DNA of 64,000 bases from UBA1757 sp045627385 (lineage in GTDB: Bacteria > Bacteroidota > Bacteroidia > Bacteroidales > UBA1402): NCBI GenBank assembly GCA_045627385.1, contig JAZQNO010000026.1, forward strand, positions 75,796 to 139,795, written 5' to 3'. Below are positions 63,207 through 64,000 of this stretch, piece by piece. Made by a program: the position numbers and the translations under genes. Each line of letters opens with the position of its first letter. The first letter of the stretch is position 1. The notes beneath the pieces were generated by a model, which saw only the letters and a program-made list of their open reading frames with translations, searched no databases and had not been told where the DNA came from.

Positions 63207-64000
63207 ATGAAGAAATTGAATGTTTTGATGGCCTGCATGGCAGTAGCCGTCATGTCTTCCTGCGGCAGCAGTGTCTCCGCTCCGAAGGTTTCCATGAATG
63301 ATGTCAAGGATACCATCTCATACGCAATAGGTATGGGACGTGCTGTCCGCGTCTACAAAAGCCAGCTCCCCATGGATGTTGTCGACTCAACAACCATGAA
63401 GTCGTTCATCCAGGGTTTCCTTGAGGCCGCCAAGAATACTGATGACAATGACAAGCTTGCCTATGCACTTGGCTATGAGATTGGCAATCAGGAAATGTCA
63501 CAGGCATTCATGGCTCTGAGCTCACAGCTTTTCGGCGGTGACGAGACTTTCAACAGGGACAATTACATTGCCGCATTCGTTGACGGTCTGAAGGACAACT
63601 GGGATGTCATGACATTCGAGGAGGCCGATGATAACGCAAACCGTCTGTATCAGCTTTTGAGCGAGCAGCAGTTCACCAAGGCCAAGGAGGAGAACCTTGC
63701 ATGGCTTGAGGAAAAGGCCAAGGAGGAAGGCGTTGTCAAGACTGAGAGCGGTCTTCTCTATAAGGTCATCTCACAGGGTGACGGCGGCCAGAAGCCGACT
63801 GCAAACAGCGATGTCGAGGTACGCTATCATGGCGAACTGATTGACGGAACGATGTTCGACGAGTCAACTACTCCTATCACTCTGAACCTTGGTGGTGTGA
63901 TTGCAGGTTGGACCGAGGGCCTGCAGCTGATGAGCGTAGGTGACAAGTATAAGTTCTTCATCCCTTACAATCTTGCATACGGTGAGCAGGGCCAGGGCAC
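63207..64000 (+). CDS. FKBP-type peptidyl-prolyl isomerase lipoprotein (3' end beyond window)
   Basis: The visible 264 residues start with a lipoprotein signal, lipobox MSSC (Cys19). An N-terminal dimerisation domain of the FkpA/Mip type follows (about 30-165; SYAIGMGRAVRVY, AYALGYEIGNQEM). A helix rich in Lys/Glu (about 155-175) links it to the FKBP domain (SGLLYKVISQGDG, VEVRYHGELIDGTMFDES, VIAGWTEGLQLMSVGDKYKFFIPYNLAYGEQG). It catalyses proline isomerisation during folding of envelope proteins. The C-terminal end is cut by the window. Confidence 0.94.
   Translation, partial: MKKLNVLMACMAVAVMSSCGSSVSAPKVSMNDVKDTISYAIGMGRAVRVYKSQLPMDVVDSTTMKSFIQGFLEAAKNTDDNDKLAYALGYEIGNQEMSQAFMALSSQLFGGDETFNRDNYIAAFVDGLKDNWDVMTFEEADDNANRLYQLLSEQQFTKAKEENLAWLEEKAKEEGVVKTESGLLYKVISQGDGGQKPTANSDVEVRYHGELIDGTMFDESTTPITLNLGGVIAGWTEGLQLMSVGDKYKFFIPYNLAYGEQGQG

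Noticed and set aside
1..64000. CRISPR arrays, tRNA or rRNA genes, insertion sequences, phage or conjugative genes
   Set aside because: No spaced repeats, no recognisable RNA gene, and no transposase, integrase or relaxase motif were seen on either strand.

Overview
The window is chromosomal DNA of a Bacteroidales bacterium (Bacteroidaceae or Prevotellaceae type). The evidence is three SusC/SusD pairs, a hybrid two-component regulator of the polysaccharide-utilisation type, lipoprotein signals ending in Cys, two secreted proteins with type IX-like C-terminal signals, and repeated promoters of the Bacteroidetes form (-33 TTTG, -7 TAnnTTTG). I see no tRNA, rRNA, CRISPR array, insertion sequence or prophage gene. 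Genes are densely packed. The only gap above 300 bases is the divergent regulatory region at 24300-24601.

Region 1 (1-31608) is a large polysaccharide utilisation locus (PUL), most likely for rhamnogalacturonan/pectin. One long leftward operon runs: fasciclin-domain lipoprotein A (16864-14345), SusC1, SusD1, fasciclin lipoproteins B and C, SusC2, SusD2, then a rhamnogalacturonan lyase of the PL11 type cut by the window edge. Upstream sits a 1420-residue hybrid two-component sensor/AraC regulator, then a 974-residue secreted beta-rich protein with a type IX-like C-terminus. Divergent from these are two co-transcribed glycosidase genes: a GH2 enzyme, and a GH2 fused to a right-handed beta-helix (GH141-like). 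The likely flow is: surface lyase cuts the backbone, SusD and fasciclin lipoproteins hold the oligosaccharide, SusC imports it, the GH enzymes strip side chains, and the regulator senses a product in the periplasm.

Region 2 (31609-37535) is a leftward housekeeping operon: parE, coaD, an S41 protease, dusB and an MscS channel. Region 3 (37578-44313) is a second SusC/SusD operon with a small lipoprotein and a secreted type IX-like protein, closed by a strong terminator. It has no enzyme, so its substrate is unknown.

Region 4 (44394-54653) holds rpsO, an AT-rich orphan lipoprotein, a DEAD-box helicase, a PfkB sugar kinase, the dapB-lepB-wbqC-M16 peptidase operon, and a large Ig-like lipoprotein. 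Region 5 (54669-64000) holds cysS, the kinase-rpoN-purE-ispG operon, a Na/Pi cotransporter-family protein and the start of an FKBP-type lipoprotein. Synonymous codon style appears to change inside or near cysS: ATA isoleucine codons become much more frequent to the right. This could be a recombination joint or an assembly join.
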